From the NCBI GenBank assembly GCA_011319805.1, contig SJRY01000246.1:1-64000 (forward strand): a DNA stretch of 64,000 bases, written 5' to 3'. Source of the stretch: Macrocybe gigantea. Its lineage: Eukaryota; Basidiomycota; Agaricomycetes; Agaricales; Callistosporiaceae. A model generated the notes under the pieces. That model was not told the DNA's origin and did not search any database. It worked only from the letters and a program-made list of their open reading frames with translations. This document shows, piece after piece, positions 1-11,722 of this stretch. Both the position numbers and the translations under genes were made by a program. Within the stretch, counting starts at the first letter, position 1, and each line of letters opens with the position of its first letter.

Positions 1-775
1 ATACCTGGACTGAAGAAGGACTGAAGAGGACTGAAGAGGATTTTACAAGGATTTCAGCAGAACTCATTCTATCAGGACTCAGAAGAACTCAACCAGAACC
101 CAGGAGGACTTTAGAAGGAATCAGAAGGACTCTAGAAGAGTTTACAAGAATCTATACTGAACTATACCAGAACTCTGATATATATTCACATATTCACAGA
201 CATTTGGCATATTTCAGAAGAACTGAATCAGGACTCCACAAGGACTCCACAAGGACCTTAAGAAAACTCTGTCAGGATTTCTACAAGACTCTACAAGGAC
301 TCTACAAGGATTCTCATAGGATTCCACAAGGACTTTAACAGAACTCTACAAGAACTTTTTCAGGACCACAAGAATTTCAACAGAACATTATTATCACAGG
401 ACTCCAGCAGGACTCCAGCAGGATTCCAGCAGAACTCTACAAGGAAAAACATTAAGAGGAGTCCACAAGAACTTTACAAGAACATTACAAAACTCCACAG
501 GATTCTACAAGAACTGCACAAGGATTTCATAAGGACTTGACAAGAACTTTACAAGAACTCCACAAGGACTTTACAAGGACTCTACAATACAAAGCAAATA
601 TAGCAGTAGTGTAGCAATATATATTTATAAATTCTCATGAGATTCCTGTAAGATTTTACCAGAACTATACAGGAACTTTACCAGGACTCTTTGTGAACTC
701 CAGTGGGAATTGATAATTTTATAGGCCAAAGTTGAACTGTTGTAGATTTAAAAAACAACAAAAATCATTATCTAA
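1..775. repeat. Degenerate AGGACT-type short repeats
   Basis: This stretch is built almost wholly of loose copies of a 10-16 base unit such as ACAAGGACTC, ACAAGAACTC or CAGGACTCCAGC, with no open reading frame of interest. The same word family reappears in both orientations at 6960-7440, so the decayed KDZ-associated gene between them is flanked by related repeats. Short repeats inside both ends are common in large DNA transposons, so these may be subterminal repeats of one element whose left end is beyond the window. That is inference: no inverted termini or target duplication can be seen. Confidence 0.6.
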
Positions 776-779
776 AAGA

Positions 780-3124
780 CTAATGTACTATATCCATTTC
801 AATTCCTAATTCTTCTTCCAATTCTTCACTATCCATTGATATAATATTTTTAGCCGCCTTTTTACTTTGTTTTTCGAGTACTTTCAAAGTATGAAGAAGT
901 AATAAAACATGTAATGTCCAGTTGAAATTATGGACTGTCATTTTGTTTAGAATAGGCTCAAAGCCTGCTATCCAAGAATTTAATTGTTCACATGCTTGTG
1001 TGTTATATGCTCGTTTGTAATGTTCATTTCCACGTGCATCTGTTTCAAGTGCAATAAGATTTGGTGCAGAGCCATTCAATGGTGCAGGATTACACCATTT
1101 GCGACATAGATAGTCGGTAGATCGATGATTGATATAGTGATACGAATCAACAATAAACCGAGTTGTATCTTGCCAATGTCCCATTTTCCATTTGTGATAG
1201 CTGTGCGCAAAACTTGACAAGCTTTGTCAATGCAGACATATTGAGGTCTGCTATCACTATCTGGATAGACCTTTTCTAGCCAGTTCAAAATCTTGGTAGG
1301 TGACTCCGATACGTCAAATTTTGTCCAGGCAACGATGACTCCACAGGGTGAACAAATGGTTTCAACACAATAATACTTCCCAGCACTAAAATAATGCAGA
1401 AGCTTTGGTTGAGCTTGAGACTCAGGTTCATCATGTCTCTGAACTGCACGAGTACTTTGGGGAAGCCAATCTTGTCGTTCTTCTTCACCACGTCTAATCA
1501 AGCGTTGAATACCCAAAAGCGATTGTTTGCCATATCTGACTTGATATGAATGCCAAACTTCTTGATGATCATTGCATGCTTGGGTATTTCTGACTTTAGG
1601 ATTGGGACAATTTCTGACATGGCATAATCCTTGCAATAGCCTGTCATGTTCTTGCAGAAGACTCCATTGCGATAATTTGTCAAAGCATTGCTGCAATTTT
1701 CATATGCACAGTGTGCAGGCCCCATGACAATTCCATCCATTACAATCATCTTGACAAGTGCAGCATCATCATTGTCCTCCTGATCAACATCCATTGCATC
1801 ATCATTGTCAATATTGGCTGCGCTAGCAGCTTGTTCAGCTCTTGCTCTTGCATTTGCAGCATCTTGAAGAGCCAAATAAGCATTTTCTCCTTGCAAAGGA
1901 GGGACTCGATGATTCTCATCAATTCCCAACACTGCAGCAGGATCATCTCCTGTAATCCTATCAGCAGTTGCCTTATATTCATGTGCACACTCAGAACATG
2001 TATGTTCTTTAGCACCCTTGATGATGCCATCTTGGCCTAGCTGGGCAAAAGCATGCTTGACAGTGTCTTGAATATTGAGTCCATCAATAGTAGCAAAACT
2101 ATCATTTGAATACTCTGATACTTGGCGGACAGATTCTTGAACAAAGCATTGCCAAATTTGTCGTCTAGACATGTTGATCCCATATCTTTCCAGATATGCA
2201 TCATTGTAAAATGATGCTATAGATGATGGTGATGCATGAAAATTGTACATGGCTTGAACAACAGCATTTGAAAAGCTGCGATCGACCCAAAAAGATTGGC
2301 CAACTTTTAAAAATTTGGCAGAGTTCAAGTAGACTTTGTTCCGAGCAGTCTGGCCCTGGATTATGGATGTTTCATGATCTGCATAATAAATCCTTTTGCA
2401 ATTTTTGCATTTTCCACTCAGAACATAGGCATCTTGGATCAAATGATTTCCATGTAGCAATTTCACCTGAGGAATATCGAACTTTGCTATTTTGTAGCAA
2501 ATGCTGATGCTTGCAAGCAGAATTTTGACATGTAGGAGTTTGCGGACAAATCAATTGGATTGGCTTGAGAATGCCATTGTCAACGGGATGTAATTCTGAG
2601 TCTTCAGATCGATCAAAAAGAACATTGATCAATATATGAAGCTTTGCAGCTAATATACTTGATGTCTTTTCATCATCCAAATTGGATATTGTTTCCTTCT
2701 TCTGGAATAGACAGGCATAATCATCCTGAAGTTTGTCTTTTAAAGCTCGAGACAGAGCTGTCATCCAACCTGTAGCTGTCCGAGCTTGTGCTTGTTGTTT
2801 CAGGTGCAGATTTAATAAATCCGTATTATATGTCATGGCAAAAAGAACTGTTAAAACAGTTGCCAATGATACTCTTGAGCTGAATTGCTGCTCAATAAAT
2901 TCCGCAAAGACACTGAAGCGAACATTTGGAAATGCTTGATTTGGCAGTCCTGAGCTGGCTTCCACACCTGGCAAAATGCCTAGCCAGAGCAAAACCATAA
3001 TAGCCAGATATGCAAAGCCTGCTTGTGATGGCAATAGAGATCCCAGAGTTGCCAATAACCAGAATATAAAAGAGATAATCCATCTGAATGTTTCAAAAAA
3101 AATCAAAAAAAAATGCAGACACAA
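780..3124 (-). pseudogene. KDZ-transposase-associated cysteine-cluster (CxC5/CxC6-like) gene, frameshifted
   Basis: The reading frame runs in three pieces: about 3124-2490, 2490-1650, then 1650-1190 and 1190-780, each step needing a one-base frame change. Recognisable stretches are a cysteine cluster (KCKNCKRIYYADHET), a second cluster around CPNPKVRNTQAC, the block YCVETICSPCGVIVAWTKF, and the C-terminal block with CRKWCNPAPLNGSAPN and NTQACEQLN. I know these blocks from the CxC5/CxC6 proteins that accompany KDZ transposases in mushroom genomes; their function is unknown. The first part is hydrophobic (WIISFIFWLLATLG, then YLAIMVLLWLGILPG). Three single-base frame breaks in 2.3 kb suggest a dead copy, though sequencing errors could contribute. 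A perfect donor GTAAGT near 3169 and an acceptor near 3084 would splice this frame to the gene upstream, so both may be one gene. Confidence 0.75.
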
Positions 3125-3165
3125 AATATGGCAATCAAATCCCAGGTATACATTGGTTACATTGA

Positions 3166-5601
3166 CTTACGAGGCAGCAGTAGAACGCTTTTTCTTATGA
3201 GATTTGGCCCTCTTTGCCTCTTCTTTTTGAGCACTCTTTTTTCGCTCATCCAAGACCTTTCGCAAAGCATCAAAGAGGGACGTATGCCTGGACCAAAAAT
3301 GCTGCCATCTGTTATCCCTTCTTCACCTTTCAACCAGCCAAGAATGTCTTCATGGTCCATGGCCTCAGGAAAGTGCTTCCGGTAGTAAGTGTAATATGAT
3401 GACTTTGACGCAAAGATATTGATAATAACGAGATCGTCAGGAATCTAGAATATAATTGAATTCACATAAAATAAAAAAAATATAAGCAACGTACCTTGTC
3501 CGTCCATTTTCCGATCTTTGCCAAATTCTTCACACCTTGCATGGCATTTTGAATAGCTAAATATTTCTCAAAAGAAAAGCGCAGATCTTGCTTGCTACGG
3601 TCTGTCAAACCTGGAGGAATCTGGAGCATATGTGCGATCCGCTCTTCCACAGATCCAGCCTTGAGATGGCGATAGACACTTCCTGATGTAGCAGACATAG
3701 AACCAGTGTGTTATCAGTGGCCAAGCCACTAGCATCAGATTCCTATGCAAGAATTTCAATTATTAACTTGTATTAAACATAAAAAAGAAAAATTACGATG
3801 CAGATTGATAAAGTCATAACATTGTTACGGGCAATCCATGCGGCTTCTTCATTTTCTCCTATGATTTGATCCAAACGACCCTTGAGTGACCAGTATTCTT
3901 CTTCCTTGACAAAAATACGACTGTTGGGCCCTGTAATACAGTGGATTTGATGAGAATATGGTTATGTCCAAAATAACAAGAGATATACTTGAAATCGGAG
4001 AATAACGACCACTCAGGTTTTGCAAGACAACACCGAGATCAGGTTCAAATGGGGCCTTCATAGCAAATGGCTCGGCGGACTTGTCACGAGAGGGATAGAC
4101 AAGAACCTGACCCTTCGCAGATTGACCAGAGTCAGAGGCGAGAGTCAAGCGGTCTGAAATAACTTGTTGATATCTCATTTATTAGAATAACTCAAATAAC
4201 GTACTAAGATCAGCAACGTTGGGTGCAATTCCAACAGCCCTGCCTCGGAATAGACCACCTTGGGCACGAGAAGAGCCTTGGGGCTCTACCGGAGACAGAG
4301 ATCGATCATCTTGATGGTTGGAAGATGTAGCAGTGCTATGAGATGTTGAACGACGTGAGGACTTAGCCACCGAATTTCGCTTTCGCTTGAATCAGAGTTG
4401 CTGCGTGCCTGACCCTTTCGTTTGGTATCTTTACCACGTGGGGTAGACTCAAAGGCACCTTTGGTAGGTGTATCAGTGGTGTCGACAGCCATATTGGCAT
4501 CTAAAAATTTTTAGATGAAAATTTGCAAAATCAGAATAAAAACTTGCCCTGATTGACAGCCACGGAGTTATTTGCATCCACGACTGCCTTGTCCTCTTCC
4601 TCCCCTTGCTCCTCCTCTGCATCTACGTCCTTACCCATCATGTCATCATCCTCATCAGGGCCTAACTCGTCATCTGAGAAAATTGACCAAATCAATTCAG
4701 AAAAACCTATAAAAATTACGAAAAAATAAACCAAGCTCACCCTGGGTTTTGTCTTCGGCTACTTCATCATTGTCCTCAGTATCTTCATCAGAATCTAAAC
4801 AAGAAATAAAATTTTCCAATATTTTTAAGAATAAAAAATTAAAAAATAAAATAAAATAACAAAAAAACACCATCGTCCACTGGCTTTTTCACCCCTTTCG
4901 GTTTCCCTTTGCCTTTCGCCTTCTCCTTTCGCTCCTCCTTGCTCTCATCGATGTCATCTTCATCTAAAATTATTTCAAATTTTTATGTGAAAATTGCCCA
5001 AAAAAATAAATCGAAACAATCTTACCTTCACTTCCATTGGATTGTTTTTCTCCGTAACCCTCCTCATCCTCACTACCTTGATCAGTCTTCTCATTGGCCT
5101 TGTCACCCACACTTTTCTTCCTGGCAGCTGAGACGACACGCCTGCGTGGAGGCGCTATGGAAATTCCACTGTCTTCGAGGATTCGTTCAGTTCTAGATAT
5201 GAAATAGGATCAATAAAGAATAAATATATGATGACAAGACACATACCGAGTCAGCTGAGGCTGCCCAGCTGCATCAGCCAAGGCATCCTCATGGATTCGC
5301 TGAGCTGAGGTCTTTTTACTGGAAGATCAGAGAAGATCTTGAGAGATCCATCTAATCTGAGCAGATCAAAGACTTACCTGCCAGCCTTGCCTTGCCTGGA
5401 CTTGGGTTTGGCTGTGGATACAGGTTTTGCCATGGCTGAGGCAGATCTGGTGACTGGGCCAGCTTCAGAGGACTTGGTGGCAGCAGAGGCTGACCTGGTG
5501 CCAGCAGAGACAGGTGCTGTAGCAGATGAAGCAGTCTTGGAGGTCTTGGGGGCCATTGTAATGCAGAGAGGTGGTGGTTTGCTCGAAGTCAACCAGGGCA
5601 A
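3166..5601 (-). pseudogene. Multi-exon acidic low-complexity protein next to the CxC gene
   Basis: Starting at the ATG at 5601 (MAPKTSKTASSATAP), a chain of short exons can be followed on the minus strand, separated by AT-rich introns of roughly 45-75 nt with GT-AG ends and one GC-AG (near 4548). Exon products are Ser/Ala/Lys rich at first (AKPKSRQGKAGR), then strongly acidic (DDELGPDEDDDMMGKD, EEEQGEEEDKAVV), then a more ordered region ending in a Lys-rich tail (RAKSHKKKRSTAAS). Frame breaks occur near 4375 and near 3285, each of one base. I do not recognise the family. Acidic N-terminus and basic tail would fit a nuclear protein. It may be the 5' part of the KDZ-associated gene that follows. 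Confidence 0.5.
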
Positions 5602-5779
5602 AGGGTTGACTTCGTGGCAAACTCACACGACTGGTCACATGACCACAGTTCGGGGGGACTCCAGCTGCCATTGCTCGAATTGCAGCAAGAGCTGCAGTCC
5701 GAGGTGGATGGCAGCTGTACCACCTGAACTTCGGGTGCTACAGCCTTAGATTATATATATAGAAACACATACTTTATTG

Positions 5780-6590
5780 AAAAATTAAATGAAAATGAAA
5801 AGAAACAAAATGAAAAAAAAAACGGGCGAGATGAGCCGTAGACGGGCACTGAAGGGCGACGAGGGCGGGGGAGTCGGCGTGGAGGGTGGGGTGGGGTCCT
5901 GCTGGGTGCCGACGGCTGCCGTGGAGTGGCGGAGGGGAGAGGGCGGGCGGAGGCGGTGGGTGGCGCTGAGGGCGCGCCGTTTGCGGCCATTGGGCGGCGG
6001 TGACGGCTGTGGTTGGGCGCAGAGGGCAGGCGGGGGGCCGTGGGCTGCCGTTGGTCGAGGAGGGCGGTGGCACTGAGGGCGCCGTTTGCGGCCATTGGGC
6101 GGCGCTGACGGCTGCGGTTGGGGGCAGAGGGCGGGCGGTGGGCCGTGGGCTGCAGTTGGGCAGGAGGAGGCGGGCGCGGGTGTTTGGGGCCAAGCGGGGC
6201 CGTGGGCACCGCTGACGGTTGCCGTTGGGCGGTGGAGGGTGGGCGGGAGCGGTGGGGTGGGCGTTGACGCCATTGCCGTTGGGCGGTGGAGGGTGGGCGG
6301 GAGTGGTGGGAGGGAGCGGTGGGCGGTGGGCGGCGTTGACGGCCGTTGCCGTTGGGCGCAGATGGCGGTGTCAATCCGGGGGCGGGCCGTGGGCCGTGGG
6401 GGCGCTCACGCCTGCGGTTGGCTGCCGTTTGGCGTTTGCGCCTGAGGGCGGGAGGAGGGCGTGGGCATGGGCACGTTAGACGGCGTTGGGCGCCGGTGAG
6501 GGAGGCGGGCCCTGGGCGGCGCTGTACGGCTGCCGTTCGGCGGTGGCGTTGCGCCGTGCACCTGGTGGGCGGTCAAATGCACAGGAACGA
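5780..6590. repeat. GC-rich imperfect minisatellite
   Basis: About 800 bases consist almost only of G-runs and GGGCGG/GGGCCG words on the plus strand, in sharp contrast to the AT-rich DNA on both sides. An imperfect unit of about 105 bases is visible: the word CCGTTTGCGGCCATTGGGCG starts at 5977 and again at 6082, each followed by a similar GACGGCTG..GTTGGG..GCAGAGGGC..GGGCCGTGGGCTGC series, with shorter echoes near 6224, 6282 and 6339. All six frames are open because stops are rare in such DNA, so Pro/Ala or Gly/Arg-rich ORFs here are not evidence of genes. The dense G-runs could form G-quadruplexes. Confidence 0.75.
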
Positions 6591-6871
6591 GAAAAAAAGA
6601 AAAAAAAAGCTTACCTCTGCGACAGAGGCGTCAACGCGCCTCTGTCGCCCATTCTCCTCCTTCCCCCGTGTCCGGCTTGCCGTTGGGTGGCGCTGCGTCG
6701 TGGTGGTTCCTCGTCGTCTGGGTGCTTGATGTGGTGATGGGGAAGGAGGTGGAGGAAGAGGTGGGAGCGATGATGAGAAAGCGGAATGCGAGCGTGAGAC
6801 TGATCAACAAGGTCATGTGACCGCACATGACCCCACCGGTATGTCAATTGAAACCATTTGTTTCCATGCAA

Positions 6872-6956
6872 GCCCTCCTGGTCCAGTGGTTAAGCCTCAC
6901 TCTGCCGTTCAATTCCCCTAGTCCCGAGTTCAATCCCCTTTCATGCCCATTTTTTA
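6872..6956 (+). repeat. tRNA-like Pol III unit, probable tRNA-derived SINE or tRNA relic
   Basis: TGGTCCAGTGG at 6879-6889 is a perfect match to the tRNA A box (TRGYNNARNGG). AGTTCAATCCC at 6928-6938 matches the B box (RGTTCRANNCC), and a run of six T at 6950-6955 would terminate Pol III. The spacing between boxes suits a tRNA. However, I could not fold good acceptor or T stems, and no clear anticodon arm is present, so this is more likely a SINE head or tRNA pseudogene than a working tRNA. Confidence 0.45.
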
Positions 6957-7448
6957 AACTTGATTTTCTGCTGTTTGTCTGCATTCCTTCTAAACTCCAG
7001 GTGGAACTTCGTCATTCTAGACTCCTTCTGGACTTTGATTCACCTTTACTATTATCCTTTGTTACCTTCTGTCAATATGATTATTAGCAATTCTGCTGGA
7101 GTCCTTCTAAACTCTATCACTTCTTATCTTCTCTTAATATAATTATTAGGAATCCTACTGGAATCCTTCTAAACTCCAGGAGAACTGGGCTTGGCTTCTA
7201 AACTCTATAAGGACTCCAGGAGGATTGTCAGTGACAATCCCTCCAAACTTCCTGTAGAATTCCTTCTAAACCTGAACTTTAGAAGGACTTTCCCAGGACT
7301 GTGTAAGGACTTGGCAGGCTCTCTCAAAATCAAAGAATTGGCTGAAAAGTCCTTCTTCAGTACTTACAGACTCCTCCTGGCATCCTTGTAAATTCCTGCT
7401 AAATTCCTCCTGGAGTTTAGGAGAACAGGGGGGGAGTGTGATGGGCTC
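6957..7448. repeat. Short-repeat flank related to 1-775, both orientations
   Basis: Words such as TCCTTCTAAACTCC, AAGGACTCCAGGAGGA and GAAGGACTTT recur here, in both orientations, and match the repeat vocabulary at the window start. It ends in a run of seven G and then abuts, at about 7449, Gypsy-1 pol sequence that begins in mid-gene. No coding frame is convincing. It could be the right subterminal region of the element that carries the KDZ-associated gene, or the tail of a SINE beginning at 6872. Confidence 0.45.
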
Positions 7449-10005
7449 CAGTCATGTATTTTGGGCAGTGCAACACACCAGGCACTTTTAGCCGAATGAT
7501 GGCGAGCCTCTTCCAAGACCAAATACGAAGAAGAGTGTGCATAATCTATATGGACGACATCATAATCATCGGACGAACACGAGAGGAACTCCAAAAGAAC
7601 ACCATAGAAGTCATGGAAATACTGAACAAGAACGACCTGTTCATCAAAGGACCGAAATGCGTCTGGGAATCATCAAAAGTCCCAGTACTAGGATACATCA
7701 TAGGAGAAGGGAAGGTAGAAATGGAACCAGAAAAGATCACAGCTGTACAATCCTGGCCAACCCCAAAGACGAAGAAAGAACTACAAAAGTTCTTGGGATT
7801 CACGAACTTTTACTGACGATTCATCAAGGGATATGCAAAGGTTGCTAAACCCCTGACGGAGTTGACTGGAAACAAAGCATTCCAGTGGACAGACAAGCAA
7901 CAAGGCGCTTTCAAAGAACTGATCCGACATATAACCTCAGCACCCATTCTAGCACTACCACAGACAGAAGGAAAATTCCGAGTCGAAACGGACGCCTCAG
8001 GATACACCATTGGAGCGGTACTATCACAACAGCAGAAAGGACTATGGCATCCGATCGCATTCATTTCGAGATGCATGACCCCAGCGGAACAAAACTACGA
8101 AATCTACGACAAGGAACTTCTTGCGATAATGGTCGCACTAAAGACATGGAGACAATACCTCCTCGAAGCTCGAGAGAAGTTCGAAATATTGACGGATCAC
8201 AAAAACCTATCATACTTCCGGAAGCCGCAGCGACTCAATTCGAGACAGATTGGCTGGTACCTGAAATTACAGGAATATGACTATGAACTACAACACGTAC
8301 CAGGAAAGGCGAATGGAAAAGCGGATGTCCTGTCACAGATGGCAGGATATGAAGAAAACCTAGCAGAGAAGGACGACATACAAATGATCAAAGAAGCAGC
8401 ATTCATTCGACATCTGGAAGAGAATAATGAACGAGACTTCGAATTTATGATGTTCGAGGATGAACACCCACGGAAAGAAGAAGCAGAAAATAATGAAACA
8501 ATACAAACAAGAGGAATCACGATGATCGAATCCTCAAGGATAGAACAAATTCGACAATGCACATGAAGGGAGACAATCGTAACAACAGGACTGAAGGAAA
8601 AACCACACTGGTTCACAGAAGACGACCACATCGTATACGTAGGAGGAAAAATCTACGTTCCTCCAGACAACAAACTGAAGGAAAACATCATGTTTGAACA
8701 CCACGACACACCCATCGGAGGACACCCAGGGCAATACCGCATGCACGAGCTCATAAGCCGCACCTATTGGTGGCCATCAATGCTAACAGACATCAAGAAG
8801 TATGTCAATGGATGCGAAACATGTCAGCGAAACAAAATCATCCGACAAAAGAAACACGCACCCCTGCACCCGCACGAAGTCCCACAGCAACCATGGGAAG
8901 ATATCGGAGTAGATCTCATAGGACCGCTACCCAGCTCGAATGGCTTTAATGCCATCGCCGCAGTCACAGACCGCCTGACCAAGATGATCCACCTAGTTCC
9001 CACAAAGACTGAACTCACAGCAGAAGGTCTCGCACAACTATACCGAGACAACGTGTGGCAGCTTCATGGAATCCCACGAAAGATCATCAGTGATCGAGGA
9101 CCCCAGTTCGCAGCACGATTCATGACAGCACTTCTAAAATTACTCGGAACAAAGCAAAATCTATCAACGGCCTATCACCCACAGACAGATGGACAGGCGG
9201 AATGATCCCACCAAGAAACGGAAGCCTTCCTCAGAAGCTTCACAAACAACTTACAGGACGATTGGGCAGAATGGATAGCAATCGCAGAGTACCAATACAA
9301 TGACAAAGCACACCAGGGAACGAAGGAAACACCATTCTACCTCAACTATAGAATGCACCCCTGGAAGGGAGAGCCACAGATGACAGAAGGGAATAACCCC
9401 GCAGCAAAAGACTTCGTCAAAAGAATGAACCAAATACGAAAGGAAGCAAATGCCATGCTGCAATATGCACAAACATGAGCCAAAGACAATTATGATGTGA
9501 GACGAAAACCCGCCCGTGAATACAAGAAAGGAGATAGAGTATGGCTAGAAGCCACCAATATCACAGTCAATCGACCATCAAAGAAGTTATCGGCACTCCG
9601 ATACGGACCATTCAAGGTGGTTGAAAAGAAAGGAGCCTCGGCATATCGCCTGGAACTCCCAGCATCATGGCAGCTGATACACCCCGTGTTCAATGAAACA
9701 CTGCTCATGCCTTACAAAAGACCCCGTTTCAAGATACAAGAGCGACCATCACCACCACCCCCTGAAATCATAAATAATGAAGAAGAGTACGAGATAGAAG
9801 AGATCCTAAAAAGGAAGAAACAAGGGAGGGGGATGCTATTCCTGGTCAAATGGAAAGGATACGGACACGAAGAGAACACATGGATCAAAGAGAAGGAACT
9901 GGGGAATGCGCAGCAAGCTCTAGACCACTTCCTAAAGAAGACTGCAAACCAGGATAAAAGGATCACGACAAGAGGAAGAAGACCAAAAATCGCACTTCAT
10001 GACCA
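7449..10005 (+). pseudogene. pol: Gypsy-1 pol fragment: RT, RNase H, integrase, chromodomain
   Basis: Reverse transcriptase is recognised by IIYMDDIIIIGRT (catalytic DD), RNase H by the FRVETDASGYTIGAVLSQ block and LTDHKNLSYF, and integrase by the zinc-binding region ending CETCQRNK and the core DLIGPLP..ISDRGPQF. A chromodomain (FLVKWKGYGHEENTWI) closes the protein. Against the intact copy (29052-31943) there are stops at about 7815, 8565, 9204 and 9477. The first three are CGA to TGA, and the last is CGG to TGA. The frame also shifts by one base near the end of pol. It is not functional. Confidence 0.92.
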
Positions 10006-10396
10006 CCAACGCCCCCATCAGCATTGACAGCAGCGAGGGCAGCCACGCACCTACCCCAACCGCCCAAGCGACCTCGAGAATCTGGCAAGGATTCTCAATG
10101 CTAGCGACTACATGGACCCCCTCGCCATCACACTTGGCGCATATATGCACTATGTCATGACCGTCCGCACGCACCTCTGGACCGGGCGAACCCCTGATGG
10201 GACCGGCCCCACTGCAGCTGAACATATCGCACTTCGCAAGGCGATGGAAATGCTTCGCACAGAAAACTGATGACTTAAACTCCTCGCCACCACACTCCAT
10301 CACATCCGCGCCTATAATGAAGAGCTCATTCATACATGGGCCCCACGTGCCGCGACCGCCTGGGAGACCAATACTGGGTGGGGACAGCTGGACTAA
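9999..10396 (+). pseudogene. Gypsy-1 extra 3' ORF, frameshifted copy
   Basis: This corresponds to the intact ORF at 36395-36793. It starts at the ATG inside CTTCATGACC and ends with TAA at 10396. One C is missing from a C-run near 10054 and a TGA stands near 10268, so no full product is possible here. It lies between the pol end and the 3' LTR, the place where retroviruses carry env. Confidence 0.75.
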
Positions 10397-10433
10397 GGTT
10401 TTTCACGAGGACGTGAATCTACAGAGAGGGTGA

Positions 10434-10753
10434 TGTTACAAACGTCGCCCAAAGGACCATTCATTTTCCTATCTTATCTTTCCCACATCCCTTATCTCCC
10501 CCATCATGCTGTGCAGTGCACAGCCATCGAGTCATTTCACTTCCCTAGTCATCCTGAGTCATCTCCTTCTAGTCTTACTCATCCGCAGTCCACAGCATTG
10601 CGCAGCCCATGGTCCGTGCTCGAGTACTGTAATGTATATAAGGGCTCCCAGATGTACCAGTAGCGCTAGGCTTAATATTCCTTTTGCCATCATCTCAAGA
10701 CCACTCTCGCACTTAGTCTGCCTGAGTCCTTCTGAGATTCATCTAGCCTAACA
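10434..10753 (+). repeat. Gypsy-1 3' LTR
   Basis: The 320-base LTR starts TGTTACA, ends CTAACA, and is preceded by the purine tract ACAGAGAGGGTGA. It holds a TATA box (TATATAAGG) near 10636 and the GGCTTAATATT word used as self-primer in this family. The downstream flank is AGCAT; the matching upstream flank is not in the window. Confidence 0.92.
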
Positions 10754-11722
10754 AGCATCACGCAACTGCCAGCAATAAGCAAATCATCAATAAACTCAGC
10801 AAAAAATGCTTGCCTCATTCCGCCGAAGATCTGCAGCTGGCTGTTCTCTACGATTTACATTATTGTCAGTTATTGGCCCATGAGCTATCACTCTCTTCAC
10901 AATCATTCCTTCATGGGCTCTGGGAAACCATCTTCAACACAGTGATCACATGTAGGTGCAAGTAAACACATACCGCCAAATATTGTACAAACATCCCTCC
11001 CAACCTCAGTTTTTCTTCGTCCTCAAAAGTGGCATTCTGTTATGCTGGCACGACTGTCTAGGCACAGTGATTCGATGTCATTCAGGTCTTGTGAATGCAC
11101 AGATGTGAGACAGTGAAATGGGGCAGGCAAGTCATGCTATGACTCTATCTCGCACATGCAATGAGTGCCTTCCCATGTATTCTCTGAAAAAGTGATTTTG
11201 GATGACGATGAAAGGCTTTGTGACCCTGACTCGCATGAAACAAAGAACATGTGCTAACATAGGAATACTCTAACAAAGAGACCATATATCCCTTCACCTC
11301 GAGTTCACGTTCCTTTCACATGTAACTGCACATTTCATGACTCCCACAGACACTCCCTTTCAGATGAAACTCCATATGTGGTGTGCCTCTCAGAAACAAT
11401 GCATTTCAAAGGTGCGCACCGTCTTGACATCTGAAAGGATAACATCCACCATCTATAAAAGGATTTTCTGTAGTCCGATCAAGTGTGGCACTGTATTGCG
11501 TCGACCAGCAATTCCGTCGCGTGCCCTATTTAGGCCTCCTTACAATCAGCAATGCCGATACGGTGTGCACTACAATATGCTGAGTGTAAATGCCTCTTGA
11601 AACAACAATGATCTTTCCAATCCACAAGTTAGTAGCCGTGACATATACCAACAGGCGATTTCGCAAAACACTGCAAGGCCATCCCATGCAGCCATTTGTG
11701 ACTCCAATTTTTTCATAATGAT
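10754..11722. other. No gene seen
   Basis: This stretch has no long or conserved frame on either strand. A TATA-like CTATAAAAGG near 11454 is the only promoter-like word. I see no terminal repeats or tandem repeats. Confidence 0.5.

Larger units (their letters stand above)
7449..10753 (+). mobile_element. Gypsy-1 chromovirus copy, 5'-truncated
   Basis: The copy begins abruptly in reverse transcriptase (at the bases for TVMYFGQCN) and keeps the rest of pol, the extra 3' ORF, a purine-rich tract before the LTR and a complete 3' LTR ending at 10753. LTR, gag, protease and the first part of reverse transcriptase are missing. The break lies exactly where the short-repeat flank ends, so either the neighbouring element inserted here or a deletion joined the two. 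No target duplication can be checked because the 5' end is gone. Confidence 0.9.

Noticed and set aside
5751..6374. 207-codon Pro/Ala/Arg-rich frame on the minus strand (and Gly/Arg-rich frames on the plus strand)
   Set aside because: It lies in a GC-rich repeat where every frame is open because stops are rare; it shows repeat periodicity, not protein conservation.
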